Of a stretch of 64,000 nucleotides of DNA, positions 30,318 through 40,390 are shown in pieces (the stretch's first letter is position 1; each line of letters starts with the position of its first letter). The translations under genes were made by a program, and so were the position numbers. Source of the stretch: Aminobacter carboxidus. Its GTDB lineage: Bacteria; Pseudomonadota; Alphaproteobacteria; Rhizobiales; Rhizobiaceae. The stretch covers positions 372,001 to 436,000 of the forward strand of contig NZ_JACZEP010000001.1 of assembly GCF_014863355.1 (NCBI RefSeq), read 5' to 3'. The notes below the pieces were generated by a model. That model did not search any database. It was not told the origin of the DNA and saw only the letters and a program-made list of their open reading frames with translations.

Positions 30318-31781
30318 TCAGTAAGGGCTCGCGACGTCGCCGGTCTCGACATAGACCGTTTTCAGCTGCGAATAGTGTGAAAGCGCGGCGATCGAGTTTT
30401 CACGGCCGATGCCTGACTGCCTGGCGCCGCCGAAGGGAATTTCGACAGGCGTCAGATTGTAGGCGTTGATCCAGCAGGTGCCGGCCTTGAGTTCGCCGAT
30501 GACGCGGTGGCCGCGCACAATGTCCTTGGTGAACACGCCGGCGGCGAGGCCGAATTCGGTGTCGTTGGCGCGGGCGATCACTTCGTCCTCGCTGTCGAAG
30601 GACAGCACGCTCATGACCGGGCCGAAGATTTCCTCGCGGGCGATGCGCATGTTGTCGGTGACGCCGGTGAAGACGGTCGGCTCGACGAAGAAACCACCTT
30701 CGAAGCCCTGCAAGGAGGGCACGCCGCCGCCGGTCCGCAACGTTGCACCTTCGGCTTGGCCGACAGCGATGTAGTCGGTGACCTTTTCGTGCTGGGACTT
30801 GTTGACGAGGGGCCCCATCTGGGTATCTGGGTCGAGTGGGTCGCCGATGCGGATGGTCTTGGTGCGTTCTACCAATCGTTCGACGAAGCGGTCGTGCAGG
30901 CCCTTTTGGACAAAGACCCGGGTGCCGTTGGAGCAGACCTGACCGGTCGAATAGAAGTTACCGAGCATCGCACCGCCGACCGCATTTTCGAGGTCTGCGT
31001 CGTCGAAGACGATGATCGGCGACTTGCCTCCGAGTTCCATTGTCGCATGCTTCATGTGCGAGCCGGCGAGCGAGAGCACCTTTTTGCCCGTCGGCACCGA
31101 GCCGGTGAGCGAGATCTTGTCGACGACGGGATGCGAGGCAAGGGCAGCGCCGACGTCGCCATAACCCTGGACGACGTTGAACAGCCCGTCCGGCAGACCG
31201 GCCTCGGTGTAAATCTCGGCCAGCGCCAGCGCCGACAGCGGCGTATTCTCCGAGGGCTTGAACACCATGGCGTTGCCCATGGCGAGTGCGGGCGCCGACT
31301 TCCAGCCGGCGATCTGGATGGGATAGTTCCAGGCGCCGATGCCGACGCAGACGCCGAGCGCCTCGCGCTTGGTGTAGGCGAAGGGGCCGCCGAGATCGAC
31401 ATAGTCGCCATTGAAAGCAGCGACCGCACCAGCGAAGAACTCAAGGCAGTCGGCGGCGGAGGCCGCGTCGGCGACAAGCGTCTCCTGGATCGCCTTGCCG
31501 GTGTCCAGCGTTTCCAGCCGGGACAGCTCTTCGTTGCGGGCACGCAGGATGTCCGAGGCGCGGCGCAGGATGCGGCCGCGCTCGACCGGCTTCAGCCGCG
31601 CCCAGGCGGGCTGGGCTTCGCGTGCGGCCTCGACGGCCAGCTCGACGATGTTGGCTGTGGCCGAGTGCAGCGAGGCGATCGCTTCGCCTGTCGCCGGATA
31701 GATGACCGGGATCGATGCTCCACGCTCGTCGTCGATGTAGCGGCCGTTGACATAATGCGAGGCTTTGGGCTGGGCGCGCAT
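30318..31781 (-). CDS. betB: Betaine aldehyde dehydrogenase
   Basis: The 487-residue NAD(P)-dependent aldehyde dehydrogenase oxidises betaine aldehyde to glycine betaine. Catalytic residues are C283 in GQVCSNGTR and E249 in MELGGKSP. The cofactor region is [20 protein letters not shown]. The N-terminus ([19 protein letters not shown]) and C-terminus ([18 protein letters not shown]) are typical of BetB. ATG at 31781. It is the last gene of the bet operon, 154 bases after betA; that gap contains a palindromic repeat. Confidence 0.94.
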   Translation of the reverse strand: MRAQPKASHYVNGRYIDDERGASIPVIYPATGEAIASLHSATANIVELAVEAAREAQPAWARLKPVERGRILRRASDILRARNEELSRLETLDTGKAIQETLVADAASAADCLEFFAGAVAAFNGDYVDLGGPFAYTKREALGVCVGIGAWNYPIQIAGWKSAPALAMGNAMVFKPSENTPLSALALAEIYTEAGLPDGLFNVVQGYGDVGAALASHPVVDKISLTGSVPTGKKVLSLAGSHMKHATMELGGKSPIIVFDDADLENAVGGAMLGNFYSTGQVCSNGTRVFVQKGLHDRFVERLVERTKTIRIGDPLDPDTQMGPLVNKSQHEKVTDYIAVGQAEGATLRTGGGVPSLQGFEGGFFVEPTVFTGVTDNMRIAREEIFGPVMSVLSFDSEDEVIARANDTEFGLAAGVFTKDIVRGHRVIGELKAGTCWINAYNLTPVEIPFGGARQSGIGRENSIAALSHYSQLKTVYVETGDVASPY

Positions 31782-31830
31782 GCGTTTGCTCCAGTTGTAT
31801 TTTCGAGATCCGGGCGAGGGCCGGATGATG

Positions 31831-31902
31831 CTCTAGCGCATCGGCCCGAAAATCGGAATCGATTTTCGGAAAGCACGATGCGCAGGTTCATTAAGTTAGA
31901 GC
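31831..31902. repeat. Palindromic intergenic repeat between betA and betB
   Basis: Nested inverted arms make a long hairpin: CTCTA (31831-31835) with TAGAG (31897-31901), GCGCATCG (31836-31843) with CGATGCGC (31876-31883), and CCGAAAATCG (31846-31855) with CGATTTTCGG (31860-31869) around a GAAT loop. From memory, similar CTAGCGCATCGG/CGAAAATCG elements occur in many intergenic spaces in Mesorhizobium and relatives. Only one copy is seen in this window. It may affect betB message level. Confidence 0.7.
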
Positions 31903-31935
31903 GTCATTTGTTCGTCCATTCGCACGCACGGCGCT

Positions 31936-33588
31936 CTATCTGTCGGAGACCTGCCAGCGCGGATTGATCCACGGCTCCTGGTTGGACGGTGCAAGTGGCG
32001 TCCGGCCAAGGATGTGGTCGGCGGCCTTTTCGCCGGTCATGATCGACGGTCCGTTGAGGTTGCCGTTTGTTACGCGCGGGAAGATCGAGGAGTCGGCGAC
32101 CCGGAGGCTGTCGACGCCGATCACCCGGCACTCCGGATCGACGACACTTGTCGGGTCGTCGGCGCGGCCGATCCGGCAGGTGCCACAAGGGTGGTAGGCG
32201 CTCTCCGAATGCTCGCGGATGAAGGCGTCGAGCTGTTCGTCAGACTGAACCTTGGAGCCGGGAGAAATCTCTTGGCCTCGGAACGGGTCAAAGGCCTGTT
32301 GGGCGAAAATCTCGCGAGTGAGGCGGATGCAGTGGCGGAAGTCTTCCCAGTCGTCGGGATGGGACATGTAGTTGAAGCGGATCTCCGGCTTGGCCCAGGG
32401 ATCGCTCGACCGCAAAGTGATCGCGCCGCGCGACTTCGACCGCATCGGTCCGACATGGGCCTGGAAGCCATGCGACTTGGCCGCAGCCTTGCCGTCGTAG
32501 CGCACGGCTGCCGGCAGGAAATGGAACTGGATGTCGGGGTAGTCGACGCCGGCTTTGGAGCGCACGAAGGCCGCTGCCTCGAAATGGTTGGTGGCGCCGA
32601 GGCCGGTCTTGAACAGCAGCCATTCGGCACCGATCAGCGCCTTGGAGAACGGGTTGAAGACCGAGTGCAGGGTGATCGGCTGGGTCGCCTCCTGCTGGAT
32701 ATAGAGCTCCATGTGGTCCTGGAGATTCTGGCCGACGCCGCGCCGGTCGGCAACGACTGATATGCCATGCTTCTTCAGGTGCTCGGCAGGGCCGATGCCC
32801 GACAGCATCAGCAGCTTCGGCGAGTTGATCGAGGACGCAGCGATGATCACCTCACGTCGTGCCTTAACGACCTGAATCTTCCTGCGAGCTTCGATCTCGA
32901 CACCAACCGCGCGTTGATTCTCGATCACCACGCGACGCGCGAAGCCATTGACGACGCGGACATTTCCGCGTTTCAGCGCCGGGCGCAGATAGGCGTTGGC
33001 CACCGACCAGCGGCGCCCGCCATGGATGGTTTGTTCCATGGCGCCAAAACCTTCCTGCTTGGAGCCGTTGTAGTCGTTGGTCAGTTCGAAACCGGCCTGC
33101 CGGCCGGCATCGACGAAGGCCTGGTAGAGCGGGTTCTTGCGTGGGCCGCGCTGGACGTTGAGCGGACCCGAAGTGCCGCGCCAGCCATCCTCGCCGCCGT
33201 TCGAATGCTCCATGCGCTTGAAGTAGGGCAGCACGTCGGCATAACCCCAGCCGGTGGCGCCCTGTTCGGCCCAGTGATCGAAGTCATGAGCGTGGCCGCG
33301 GACATAGACCATGCCGTTGATCGAGGACGAGCCGCCGAGCACTTTTCCGCGCGGCGTTGCCAGCACACGACCACCGAGATACGGCTCGGGCTCGCTGGAA
33401 TAGCCCCAGTCGTAACGGCTCATGTTGAGCGGGATCGACAGCGCCGATGGCATCTGGATCAGCGGGCCGAAATCGGTGCCGCCATACTCGATGACGATGA
33501 CGGAGTGCTTGCCGTCCTCCGACAGGCGGTAGGCCATGGCCGAGCCGGCCGAGCCGGAGCCGACGATTACGAAATCTGCTTCAAGCAT
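31936..33588 (-). CDS. betA: Choline dehydrogenase
   Basis: The 550-residue GMC-family flavoprotein oxidises choline to betaine aldehyde. The FAD-binding motif [16 protein letters not shown] occupies residues 6-21, the GMC signature [15 protein letters not shown] lies near residue 85, and the active-site region [10 protein letters not shown] with the later [19 protein letters not shown] closes the protein. It acts at the inner face of the cytoplasmic membrane. The ATG at 33588 overlaps the end of the dehydratase gene by eight bases, so translation is coupled. Confidence 0.94.
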   Translation of the reverse strand: MLEADFVIVGSGSAGSAMAYRLSEDGKHSVIVIEYGGTDFGPLIQMPSALSIPLNMSRYDWGYSSEPEPYLGGRVLATPRGKVLGGSSSINGMVYVRGHAHDFDHWAEQGATGWGYADVLPYFKRMEHSNGGEDGWRGTSGPLNVQRGPRKNPLYQAFVDAGRQAGFELTNDYNGSKQEGFGAMEQTIHGGRRWSVANAYLRPALKRGNVRVVNGFARRVVIENQRAVGVEIEARRKIQVVKARREVIIAASSINSPKLLMLSGIGPAEHLKKHGISVVADRRGVGQNLQDHMELYIQQEATQPITLHSVFNPFSKALIGAEWLLFKTGLGATNHFEAAAFVRSKAGVDYPDIQFHFLPAAVRYDGKAAAKSHGFQAHVGPMRSKSRGAITLRSSDPWAKPEIRFNYMSHPDDWEDFRHCIRLTREIFAQQAFDPFRGQEISPGSKVQSDEQLDAFIREHSESAYHPCGTCRIGRADDPTSVVDPECRVIGVDSLRVADSSIFPRVTNGNLNGPSIMTGEKAADHILGRTPLAPSNQEPWINPRWQVSDR

Positions 33589-34579
33589 TGTTCACATGAA
33601 CCAAAAAGTCGGCGAGCGAGACGTTGCCGCCGGTTGCGACGACGAGCACGGTCTTGCCGGCCACGTCGACTTTTCCTTCCAGAAGTGCCGCCAGCGACGA
33701 GGCGCCCGACGGCTCGAGCACGAGCTTCAGGCGTTCGAACGCGACGGTCATCGCGCGGCGCACGGATGCGTCGTCGACAGTCAGCGCGTGCACATTTGTC
33801 GTCGTGACCGCGGCAAAAGGCGCTTCGCCCGGCCGTCGCGCCATCAGGCCGTCGCAGATCGATTTCTCAGCCAGCGGCACGGCCGAGACCGCGCCATTGG
33901 CAAGCGAGGTGCCCAGGCCGTTAAAGCCTTCAGGCTCCACGGCAAAGACCTGCGTCGACGGCGAGAGATGATGGAATGCGAGCGATACGCCGCCGATGAG
34001 CCCGCCGCCTCCGACGGGGCAGAGCACGATGTCGGCCACTGCACCCTTTGCCGCCAACTGGTCGAGCGCTTCGAGGCCGGCACCAGCCTGGCCGGCGACG
34101 ATCTCGGGATCGTCGAACGGGTGGAGCAGGACAAGCCCTTCGGTCTCGGAGATGTCGCGCGCCTTGGCGGCGGCGACTTCCTCGCGGGCGCGGTCGCCAT
34201 GGTCGGTCAGGACCACGCGGGCGCCATAGGCCTTTGTCGCTTCGCGCTTGGCGGCGGGTGCGTCTATGGGCATGACGATGGTGACGGGAACACTGAGCGA
34301 CTGGCCGGCGGCGGCGAGGCCCTGGGCGAAGTTGCCGGAGGAGAAGGCGACCACGCCGCGCTTCGCTTCATCGGCCGATAACTGCTTCAGGCGCCAATAG
34401 GCGCCACGTGCCTTGAACGAGCCCGACCATTGCAGCGACTCGGCCTTGACGAAGACGCGTGCCGCGCCGGTCTCGCGAGCGAGCACCGCGGATTCGAGCA
34501 GCGGGGTGAGCTGTGTCGCTTTCGACGTCTCTGCATAGGCTTGTCGCAATCGATCCAGGCTTGGAACGGTGGTGCTCAT
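33581..34579 (-). CDS. PLP-dependent threonine/serine dehydratase-like protein inside the bet operon
   Basis: The 332-residue fold-type II PLP enzyme has the cofactor lysine in SGSFKARGA (about residues 52-60), the [11 protein letters not shown] asparagine loop and the phosphate-binding VGGGGLIGG loop. It lacks a C-terminal ACT regulatory domain, so it is of the catabolic type. It overlaps betC (TGATG) and betA (eight bases), so it belongs to the operon. GAGAGG lies six bases before ATG 34579; ATG 34582 is an alternative. It resembles catabolic dehydratases and the EutB dehydratase of ectoine pathways. Its substrate is not evident. Confidence 0.82.
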   Translation of the reverse strand: MSTTVPSLDRLRQAYAETSKATQLTPLLESAVLARETGAARVFVKAESLQWSGSFKARGAYWRLKQLSADEAKRGVVAFSSGNFAQGLAAAGQSLSVPVTIVMPIDAPAAKREATKAYGARVVLTDHGDRAREEVAAAKARDISETEGLVLLHPFDDPEIVAGQAGAGLEALDQLAAKGAVADIVLCPVGGGGLIGGVSLAFHHLSPSTQVFAVEPEGFNGLGTSLANGAVSAVPLAEKSICDGLMARRPGEAPFAAVTTTNVHALTVDDASVRRAMTVAFERLKLVLEPSGASSLAALLEGKVDVAGKTVLVVATGGNVSLADFLVHVNNA

Positions 34580-36105
34580 CATTCGCCTCTCGGAAAACGT
34601 TTGCTCTCTTCGAGCACATTGAGGTCCATGTGGTTGCGCATGTAGCGCTCGGACGCCTTTTGCAGCGGCTGGAAATCCCACGGGTAATAGGCGCCGTTGC
34701 GCAGGGCAGGGTAGATCACCCAGCGGCGCGCCTGGCTCTCGCGCACTGCCGCGTCGAAGGCCGCCATGTCCCAGCGCGCACGGACCCTGGCCATGAAGCC
34801 GGCCACCAACTCGGCGTGAGCAGGGTCTGTGGCGAGGTTGCGGAACTCTTGGGGATCGGATTCCAGATCAAACAGTTGCGGCGGGTCGATCTCGCAGTGC
34901 ACGAACTTGAAGCGGCCGTCGCGGATGGCGACCAGCGGCGCATAGGAGCCTTCGGCGGCGTATTCCATGAGCACCGGGGCGGTGCGCTGCTCGCCGTTGA
35001 TCAGCGGGACGAGCGACTGGCCGTCGGTCCACGGCATGATGGCCGCAAGGTCGATGCCGGCGAGATCGCACAGCGTCGGCAAGACATCGAGATTGGACGT
35101 CGGCGCTTCGATCAGGCCGGCCGGCAGGCCTTTGCCTGCGACCATCAGCGGCACGCGCGCCGAGCCCTCGTAGAAGCACATCTTGAACCACAGGCCGCGC
35201 TCGCCGAGCATGTCGCCATGATCGGAGCAGAACAGGATGACCGTGTCGTTGCGCATACGCGTGCGCTCGAGCACCGAAAGCAACTCGCCGACCTTGTCGT
35301 CGACATAGGAAATGTTGGCGAAGTAGCCGCGACGCGAGCGCCGCACCTGCTCCGGTGTGATGTCGAAGCTCGCGTAATCGCTGGCGAGGTAGAGGCGTTG
35401 CGAATGCGGGTCCTGCTGGTCTTCAGCGATGAAGCCAACCTGGGGATCAAGCGCAGGGCAGTCCTCGTAGAGGTCCCAATACTGGCGCCGCGCAACATAG
35501 GGGTCATGCGGGTGGGTGAAGGAAACGGTGAGGCACCAGGGGCGTCGCTCGACCTGATCGGAGACGCGGGCGAAGTCGTAGAGCTTCTGGGTCGCCAGGA
35601 AGGCAACCTCGTCGTCATACTCCATCTGGTTGGAAATCTCGGCGGTACCGGCGCCAGTGACCGAGCCGAGATTGTGATACCACCAGTCGATGCGTTCGCC
35701 GGGCTTGCGATAGTCCGGCGTCCAGCCGAAGTCGGCGGGGTAGATGTCGGTCGTCAACCGCTCCTCGAAACCGTGCATCTGGTCCGGGCCGACGAAATGC
35801 ATCTTGCCTGACAGCACGGTGTGGTAGCCGGCGGCGCGCAGGTGATGCGCGAAGGTCGGGACCGACGAGGCGAACTCGGCGGCGTTGTCGTAGACGCCGG
35901 TGCGCGACGGCAGTTGCCCCGACATGAAGGCGGCACGGCCAGGCGCGCAAAGTGGCGAGGCGGTGTAGTTGTTACGGAAGCGCGCCGAACGCATGGCCAG
36001 TGCTTTGAGATGCGGGGCATGCAGGAACTCGGCCGGACCGTCAGGAAAGAACGTGCCCGCCAACTGGTCGACCATGACGATGAGGATGTTCGGCTTGCCG
36101 GTCAT
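34579..36105 (-). CDS. betC: Choline-sulfatase
   Basis: The 508-residue sulfatase hydrolyses choline-O-sulfate to choline and sulfate. The formylglycine site is [11 protein letters not shown] with C53, [13 protein letters not shown] binds the metal, and the C-terminus ([20 protein letters not shown], then ESKRFPRGE) matches my recollection of S. meliloti BetC. I chose ATG 36105 because it overlaps the betI stop as ATGA and gives the MTGKPNILI start; ATG 36114 is an alternative. It feeds BetA and BetB, so choline sulfate can serve as osmoprotectant source and nutrient. Confidence 0.94.
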   Translation of the reverse strand: MTGKPNILIVMVDQLAGTFFPDGPAEFLHAPHLKALAMRSARFRNNYTASPLCAPGRAAFMSGQLPSRTGVYDNAAEFASSVPTFAHHLRAAGYHTVLSGKMHFVGPDQMHGFEERLTTDIYPADFGWTPDYRKPGERIDWWYHNLGSVTGAGTAEISNQMEYDDEVAFLATQKLYDFARVSDQVERRPWCLTVSFTHPHDPYVARRQYWDLYEDCPALDPQVGFIAEDQQDPHSQRLYLASDYASFDITPEQVRRSRRGYFANISYVDDKVGELLSVLERTRMRNDTVILFCSDHGDMLGERGLWFKMCFYEGSARVPLMVAGKGLPAGLIEAPTSNLDVLPTLCDLAGIDLAAIMPWTDGQSLVPLINGEQRTAPVLMEYAAEGSYAPLVAIRDGRFKFVHCEIDPPQLFDLESDPQEFRNLATDPAHAELVAGFMARVRARWDMAAFDAAVRESQARRWVIYPALRNGAYYPWDFQPLQKASERYMRNHMDLNVLEESKRFPRGE

Positions 36106-36695
36106 GACGCGCATCCCGCCAGCGAGAGCTTGGTTTCCAGATAGTCCTCGACCAGCGCTATGGCCGATGCGGCATTGGGGATGCCCTCGCGCAGCGCGCG
36201 ACGAATGTAGAGCCCGTCGATCAGCGCGGCTGTCGCTTCGGCGACGTGTTCGGCCTCATGGCGTGGCAGAAGCTGCGTCAGGCCGCTCATCAGATTCGAC
36301 TGCAGGCGATGAGCATAGATCCGCAGCAGGCGGCGCAGGGCCGGCGACTTTTGTGCCTCGACATAAAAGGCGAGCCAGGCAGCGATGGTTGCGGCGCGGA
36401 ACTGCTTGTCGGAGAAATTGACCGAGATGACAGCCGAAACGCGCGCCCGCGGTGTGGCTGCAACGCGCAATGCCGCAGTCGTGTCGATGAGCAGTTCGGA
36501 CAAGAGATGCCGCATGGTGGCGGCGAGCAACTCGTCCTTGGCGCCGAAATAGTGGTGGGCAAGGGCGGAAGACACGCCGGCGCGGCCTGCGATCTCCGAC
36601 ATGGTCACATCAAGGCTGCCGCGCTCGCCGATCGCCGAGATCGTCGCGTCGATCAGCGCCTTGCGGCGCAGTGGCTCCATTCCGACCTTCGGCAT
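36102..36695 (-). CDS. betI: Transcriptional repressor BetI (TetR family)
   Basis: The 197-residue TetR protein has the helix-turn-helix in [20 protein letters not shown] (about residues 34-53), and the family start [18 protein letters not shown] is unmistakably BetI. It represses bet genes and is relieved by choline. It is the first gene of betI-betC-dehydratase-betA-betB, so it is probably autoregulated. Two candidate operators lie upstream, at 36728-36741 and 36809-36822. Confidence 0.94.
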   Translation of the reverse strand: MPKVGMEPLRRKALIDATISAIGERGSLDVTMSEIAGRAGVSSALAHHYFGAKDELLAATMRHLLSELLIDTTAALRVAATPRARVSAVISVNFSDKQFRAATIAAWLAFYVEAQKSPALRRLLRIYAHRLQSNLMSGLTQLLPRHEAEHVAEATAALIDGLYIRRALREGIPNAASAIALVEDYLETKLSLAGCAS

Positions 36696-36727
36696 TCAAC
36701 CAACCTCCGAGGCTCAGACTATTTTTA

Positions 36728-36741
36728 ATTGACGCATCAAT
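36728..36741. promoter_or_regulatory. Candidate BetI operator proximal to betI
   Basis: ATTGA-CGCA-TCAAT is a five-bp-arm inverted repeat, 33 bases before the betI start codon, embedded in an AT-rich promoter-like stretch (36720-36750). From memory, the E. coli bet control region also carries ATTGA/TCAAT half-sites. Binding by BetI is inferred. Confidence 0.5.
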
Positions 36742-36808
36742 CAATAAAAACTCCGCCGCGGAATACCCCATTTCCGACGTTGAACGACATTGAAACTGCC
36801 TGAGATTT

Positions 36809-36822
36809 GTTCAATATTGAAC
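36809..36822. promoter_or_regulatory. Perfect palindrome upstream of the thiolase gene, candidate TetR operator
   Basis: GTTCAATATTGAAC is a perfect 14-bp palindrome, 65 bases before the thiolase start and 114 bases from betI. It shares the TCAAT/ATTGA half-site with the site next to betI. BetI, or another regulator, could control the divergent thiolase-SDR genes through it. Confidence 0.5.
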
Positions 36823-36886
36823 TGAATAGAGACGTTGGATTCACCCCTGAAATGGCGCAACATGCGCCCTGCGATTGGAGGCAGTG

Positions 36887-38050
36887 ATGACCGCATGCAT
36901 CGTTGGCTGGGCGCATTCGCGCTTCGGCAAGCTTGAAGGCGAAACGCTGGAAAGCCTGATCACCAAGGTTGCCAGCGAGGCGCTCGAGCATGCCGGCATC
37001 GGTGCCGACGAGGTCGACGAGATCGTGCTCGGCCATTTCAATGCCGGCTTCTCCGCCCAGGATTTCACCGCAAGCCTCGTCTTGCAGGCCGACGACCGTC
37101 TACGCTTCAAGCCGGCGACGCGTGTCGAAAACGCCTGCGCCACGGGTTCGGCTGCTGTGCGCCAGGGCATTCGCGCCGTCAACGCCGGATCCCGGATCGT
37201 GCTGGTGGTTGGCGCCGAACAGATGACGACGACGCCGGGACCAGAAATCGGCAAGAACCTGCTCAAGGCATCGTATCTGCCGGAGGATGGTGACACGCCC
37301 GCAGGGTTCGCCGGCGTGTTCGGCAAGATCGCCCAGGCCTACTTCCAGCGCTATGGCGACCAGTCGGACGCATTGGCGATGATCGCGGCGAAGAACCACA
37401 AGAACGGCGTCGACAACCCCTATGCCCAGATGCGCAAGGATTTCGGCTTCGACTTCTGCCGCCAGGAGAGCGAGAAGAACCCGTTCGTCGCTGGACCGCT
37501 GAAGCGTACGGACTGTTCGCTGGTTTCGGATGGCGCCGTGGCGCTCGTCCTGACCGACAGCACGACGGCATTGCGCATGCGCCGCGCCGTTGCCTTCCGC
37601 GCCAACGAGCACGTCCAGGATTTCCTGCCGATGTCGAAGCGCGACATCCTGCAGTTCGAAGGCTGCGAGGTGGCCTGGAATCAGGCGTTGAAGTCGGCAG
37701 GCGTTACCCTCGACGATTTGTCTTTCGTTGAAACCCATGACTGCTTCACCATCGCCGAACTGATCGAATATGAGGCGATGGGGCTTGCGCCGCGCGGCGA
37801 AGGTGCCCGGATCGCGATGGAAGGCATCACCGCCAAGGACGGCCGTCTGCCGGTCAATCCTTCTGGCGGACTGAAGTCGAAGGGGCACCCCATCGGGGCT
37901 ACCGGCGTGTCGATGCACGTGCTGACCGCGATGCAACTGACCGGCGAGGCTGGCGGCATCCAGGTCAAGGACGCCAAGCTCGGCGGCATCTTCAACATGG
38001 GCGGGGCTGCGGTCGCCAACTACGTGTCGATCCTGGACCGCATCAGATGA
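36887..38050 (+). CDS. Thiolase family protein (SCP2-thiolase type acetyl-CoA acyltransferase)
   Basis: The 387-residue thiolase has the nucleophilic cysteine C84 in ENACATGSAA, a second region HDCFTIAELIEYE and the C-terminal NPSGGLKSKGHPIGATG. It lacks the usual C-terminal CxGGG motif of classical thiolases and ends GGIFNMGGAAVANYVSILDR, as in the SCP-x/SCP2 type. It would cleave or condense an acyl-CoA. The ATG at 36887 follows GGAGG at 36877-36881. It diverges from betI across 191 bases and overlaps the SDR gene by four bases, suggesting one degradation route. Confidence 0.85.
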   Translation: MTACIVGWAHSRFGKLEGETLESLITKVASEALEHAGIGADEVDEIVLGHFNAGFSAQDFTASLVLQADDRLRFKPATRVENACATGSAAVRQGIRAVNAGSRIVLVVGAEQMTTTPGPEIGKNLLKASYLPEDGDTPAGFAGVFGKIAQAYFQRYGDQSDALAMIAAKNHKNGVDNPYAQMRKDFGFDFCRQESEKNPFVAGPLKRTDCSLVSDGAVALVLTDSTTALRMRRAVAFRANEHVQDFLPMSKRDILQFEGCEVAWNQALKSAGVTLDDLSFVETHDCFTIAELIEYEAMGLAPRGEGARIAMEGITAKDGRLPVNPSGGLKSKGHPIGATGVSMHVLTAMQLTGEAGGIQVKDAKLGGIFNMGGAAVANYVSILDRIR

Positions 38051-38778
38051 GGCATTCGGCCGTCGTCATCGGCGGTGCGTCGGGCATCGGCCTTGCTGTG
38101 GCCGAGCGCCTGATATCAGATGGATGGTCGGTGGCGATGATTGATGGCGATGCGGCAGCACTTGCCGCTGCGGCGGACGTCATCGACAATGACGATGTCG
38201 TCTTCATCGAAGCCGATCCGACCGACGAAGACAATGTCGCCGAAGCTTTTGACCAGGTGGTGGACAGCCTCGGCCTCATTGGCGGGCTGGTTGCCGTAGC
38301 TGGCTTCGACCGCCATGCAAGTGCTGAAGACACCAGCGCTGAAATGTTGCGCGAAGCGCTCGACGTCAACCTCGTTGGACCGTTCATCGCAGCACGTGCC
38401 GCACTTGAGCGGATGGGTGCTTCCTTGTCGATCGTCAATGTCGGTTCGGTCGCTGGCCTGCGCGCGCATCGCGGCAGGCTCGCCGTTGCTGCCTCGCAGG
38501 CCGGGCTGAAGCTGATGGCCGAGGTACTGGCGCTGGAGGTTGGCAATCGCGGTGTTCGTGTCAACGCCGTTGCCGCCGGGCCGACAGAGATCGAAGCAGG
38601 TGGCAATGGCGGCGGGGTAGCACCTCGCCTGATGCCGCAGGGACGTTATGCTGAGCCCGAGGAGATAGCCGCTGCGGTTGCCTTCCTGCTCTCCCCGGAA
38701 GCGAGTTATGTCAACGGTCATACACTTGCAGTGGATGGCGGATTCCTTGCCGCCGCGCTATCGGGTGACAGGGCATGA
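38047..38778 (+). CDS. SDR family oxidoreductase
   Basis: The 243-residue short-chain dehydrogenase/reductase has the N-terminal cofactor motif VIGGASGIGLAVAERL (residues 6-21) and the C-terminal SPEASYVNGHTLAVDGG. The usual catalytic YxxxK is altered: the segment after VNVGSVAGLRAHRGRLAVAA has no clear Tyr, so activity may be changed or lost. The acidic run VIDNDDVVFIEADPTDEDN suggests NAD(H) preference or relaxed cofactor binding. Its ATG overlaps the thiolase stop (ATGA), implying a shared pathway. Confidence 0.8.
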   Translation: MRHSAVVIGGASGIGLAVAERLISDGWSVAMIDGDAAALAAAADVIDNDDVVFIEADPTDEDNVAEAFDQVVDSLGLIGGLVAVAGFDRHASAEDTSAEMLREALDVNLVGPFIAARAALERMGASLSIVNVGSVAGLRAHRGRLAVAASQAGLKLMAEVLALEVGNRGVRVNAVAAGPTEIEAGGNGGGVAPRLMPQGRYAEPEEIAAAVAFLLSPEASYVNGHTLAVDGGFLAAALSGDRA

Positions 38779-38849
38779 TGCTGCATTGCTAGCGTTACCG
38801 GTGGCATGCCCGGGAAATTCGTCCGCAAGCGTATGAAGGCTCGTAATCA

Positions 38850-39854
38850 ATGACAAATCCGGTTCTTGTCGAGGTGCTGCGCGGCGACCTCGTTGAAAGC
38901 GTACATCGTGGCGCAGTGGCCGTTGTTGACGGCGATGGCAAGCAGGTCTGGGCTACAGGTGACACGCAGCAGGCGGTGTTTCCACGCTCGGCGGTCAAGG
39001 CGATCCAGGCACTGCCTTTTGTCGAAAGTGGCGCTGCCGACGCCTATGGCTTTGGCGAACGCGAGCTGGCGCTGGCCTGCTCCTCGCATTCGGGCGAGGT
39101 CGCGCATGCCGAACTCGCCAACGCCATGCTCGCCAAGGCCGGCCTGAACGTCGATGCGCTCGAATGTGGCGCGCACTGGCCTTCCAACCATGCCGCCACG
39201 ATCGCCCTGGCGCGCCATGGTGCGTCGCCAAGCGCGCTGCACAACAATTGTTCGGGCAAGCATTCCGCTTTCGTCTGCACCTGCCGCCATCTTGGCATCG
39301 CGCATCAGGGCTATGTCAGGCCCGAACATCGCTTCCAGGAGATGGTTCGGGAGACGATGGAAGCGGTAACAGAAGCCGCGCACAACGAGGCCAATCGCGG
39401 CACGGACGGTTGTTCGATCCCGACTTTCGCCGTGCCACTGCAAAACCTTGCTCTGGGGTTTGCGCGAATGGTCACCGGCAACGGTCTCGGTGCGGAAAGG
39501 GCAAGGGCAGCGCGCCGGCTGATGTCGGCCTGCATGGCCGAGCCTTTTCTGGTCGCTGGAACCGACAGGGCCGATACGGAGTTGATGCAGACTGCACCCG
39601 GACGAATCTTCGTCAAGGTTGGCGCCGAAGGCGTTTTCTGCGCGGCTGTGCCTGAACTCGGGCTCGGCATTGCGCTGAAATGCGACGATGGAGCGGGCAG
39701 GGCGGCCGAGGTGATGATCGCGGCGGTCCTGGCCAAGCTTGTGGCTGATGACGAAGTGCTGGCGGGCGGCATGATCAAGGCTGCCAATCCTGTGCTCAAG
39801 AACTGGAACGGCATCGAAGTTGCGTCGCTTCGGCCCAGCGCTGCATTCGGCTGA
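38850..39854 (+). CDS. L-asparaginase, Rhizobium etli type
   Basis: The 334-residue protein belongs to the class 3 asparaginases first known from Rhizobium etli, unrelated to E. coli AnsA/AnsB. It converts asparagine to aspartate and ammonia. Residues equivalent to the described R. etli site are present: S47 and K50 in FPRSAVK, S79 in CSSHSGE, and zinc-binding C134 in NNCSGKHS with the later Cys in DGCSIPTF. ATG at 38850 with AAGG upstream. It lies 71 bases after the SDR gene on the same strand. Confidence 0.9.
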   Translation: MTNPVLVEVLRGDLVESVHRGAVAVVDGDGKQVWATGDTQQAVFPRSAVKAIQALPFVESGAADAYGFGERELALACSSHSGEVAHAELANAMLAKAGLNVDALECGAHWPSNHAATIALARHGASPSALHNNCSGKHSAFVCTCRHLGIAHQGYVRPEHRFQEMVRETMEAVTEAAHNEANRGTDGCSIPTFAVPLQNLALGFARMVTGNGLGAERARAARRLMSACMAEPFLVAGTDRADTELMQTAPGRIFVKVGAEGVFCAAVPELGLGIALKCDDGAGRAAEVMIAAVLAKLVADDEVLAGGMIKAANPVLKNWNGIEVASLRPSAAFG

Positions 39855-39919
39855 GGGCGCAATGAGCGGGTCAGCCTGGCTGGCTTGTTATCCATGCAGC
39901 GAACACCTAGGTTCGGTTG

Positions 39920-40390
39920 ATGAGCAGAGCTTTTACCCGCGAAGACGATAGCGAAAACGTAATCGCCGACATCGGCGAGCGCCCGGTCAGCGCGTCGCGA
40001 AACCTGGTTACGGAGCAGGGGCTGGCCCACATCGAAGCCCAGCTTGCGGGCCTGCGCGAGGATTTGGCAAAGGCCGAGGCCGATGCCGATCGCGAGCGCA
40101 TCGCGACTGTGTCGCGCGACCTGCGCTATTGGCAATCACGCCGCGAAACCGCTGAAGTTTCCATCCCCGAGCCCGACAGCACCGTTGTCCGGTTCGGCAT
40201 GAAGGTTGTCGTTGAGGACGATAATGGCAAGCGCAATGTCTGGCAGATCGTCGGCGAAGACGAAGCTGACGCTGCCAAGGGACGCATTTCCCACTCCTCG
40301 CCCATGGCGATTGCGCTGTTTGGCAAATCCGTTGGCGATCTAGCCTCGGTCAACGGCCATGAATGGGAAATCGTCGAACTCAGCAGCTAG
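39920..40390 (+). CDS. GreA/GreB family transcription elongation factor-like protein
   Basis: The 156-residue product has an N-terminal coiled coil (about residues 28-75, LVTEQGLAHIEAQLAGLRED then acidic-basic repeats) and a C-terminal FKBP-like domain with SSPMAIALFGKSVGDLASVN, where canonical GreA has SPLARALLGKxxGD. Gre factors rescue backtracked RNA polymerase. The arrangement is that of short rhizobial GreA homologues, probably secondary to the main GreA. ATG 39920 was chosen over an adjacent TTG. It stands alone between asparaginase and the HerA-like gene. Confidence 0.85.
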   Translation: MSRAFTREDDSENVIADIGERPVSASRNLVTEQGLAHIEAQLAGLREDLAKAEADADRERIATVSRDLRYWQSRRETAEVSIPEPDSTVVRFGMKVVVEDDNGKRNVWQIVGEDEADAAKGRISHSSPMAIALFGKSVGDLASVNGHEWEIVELSS

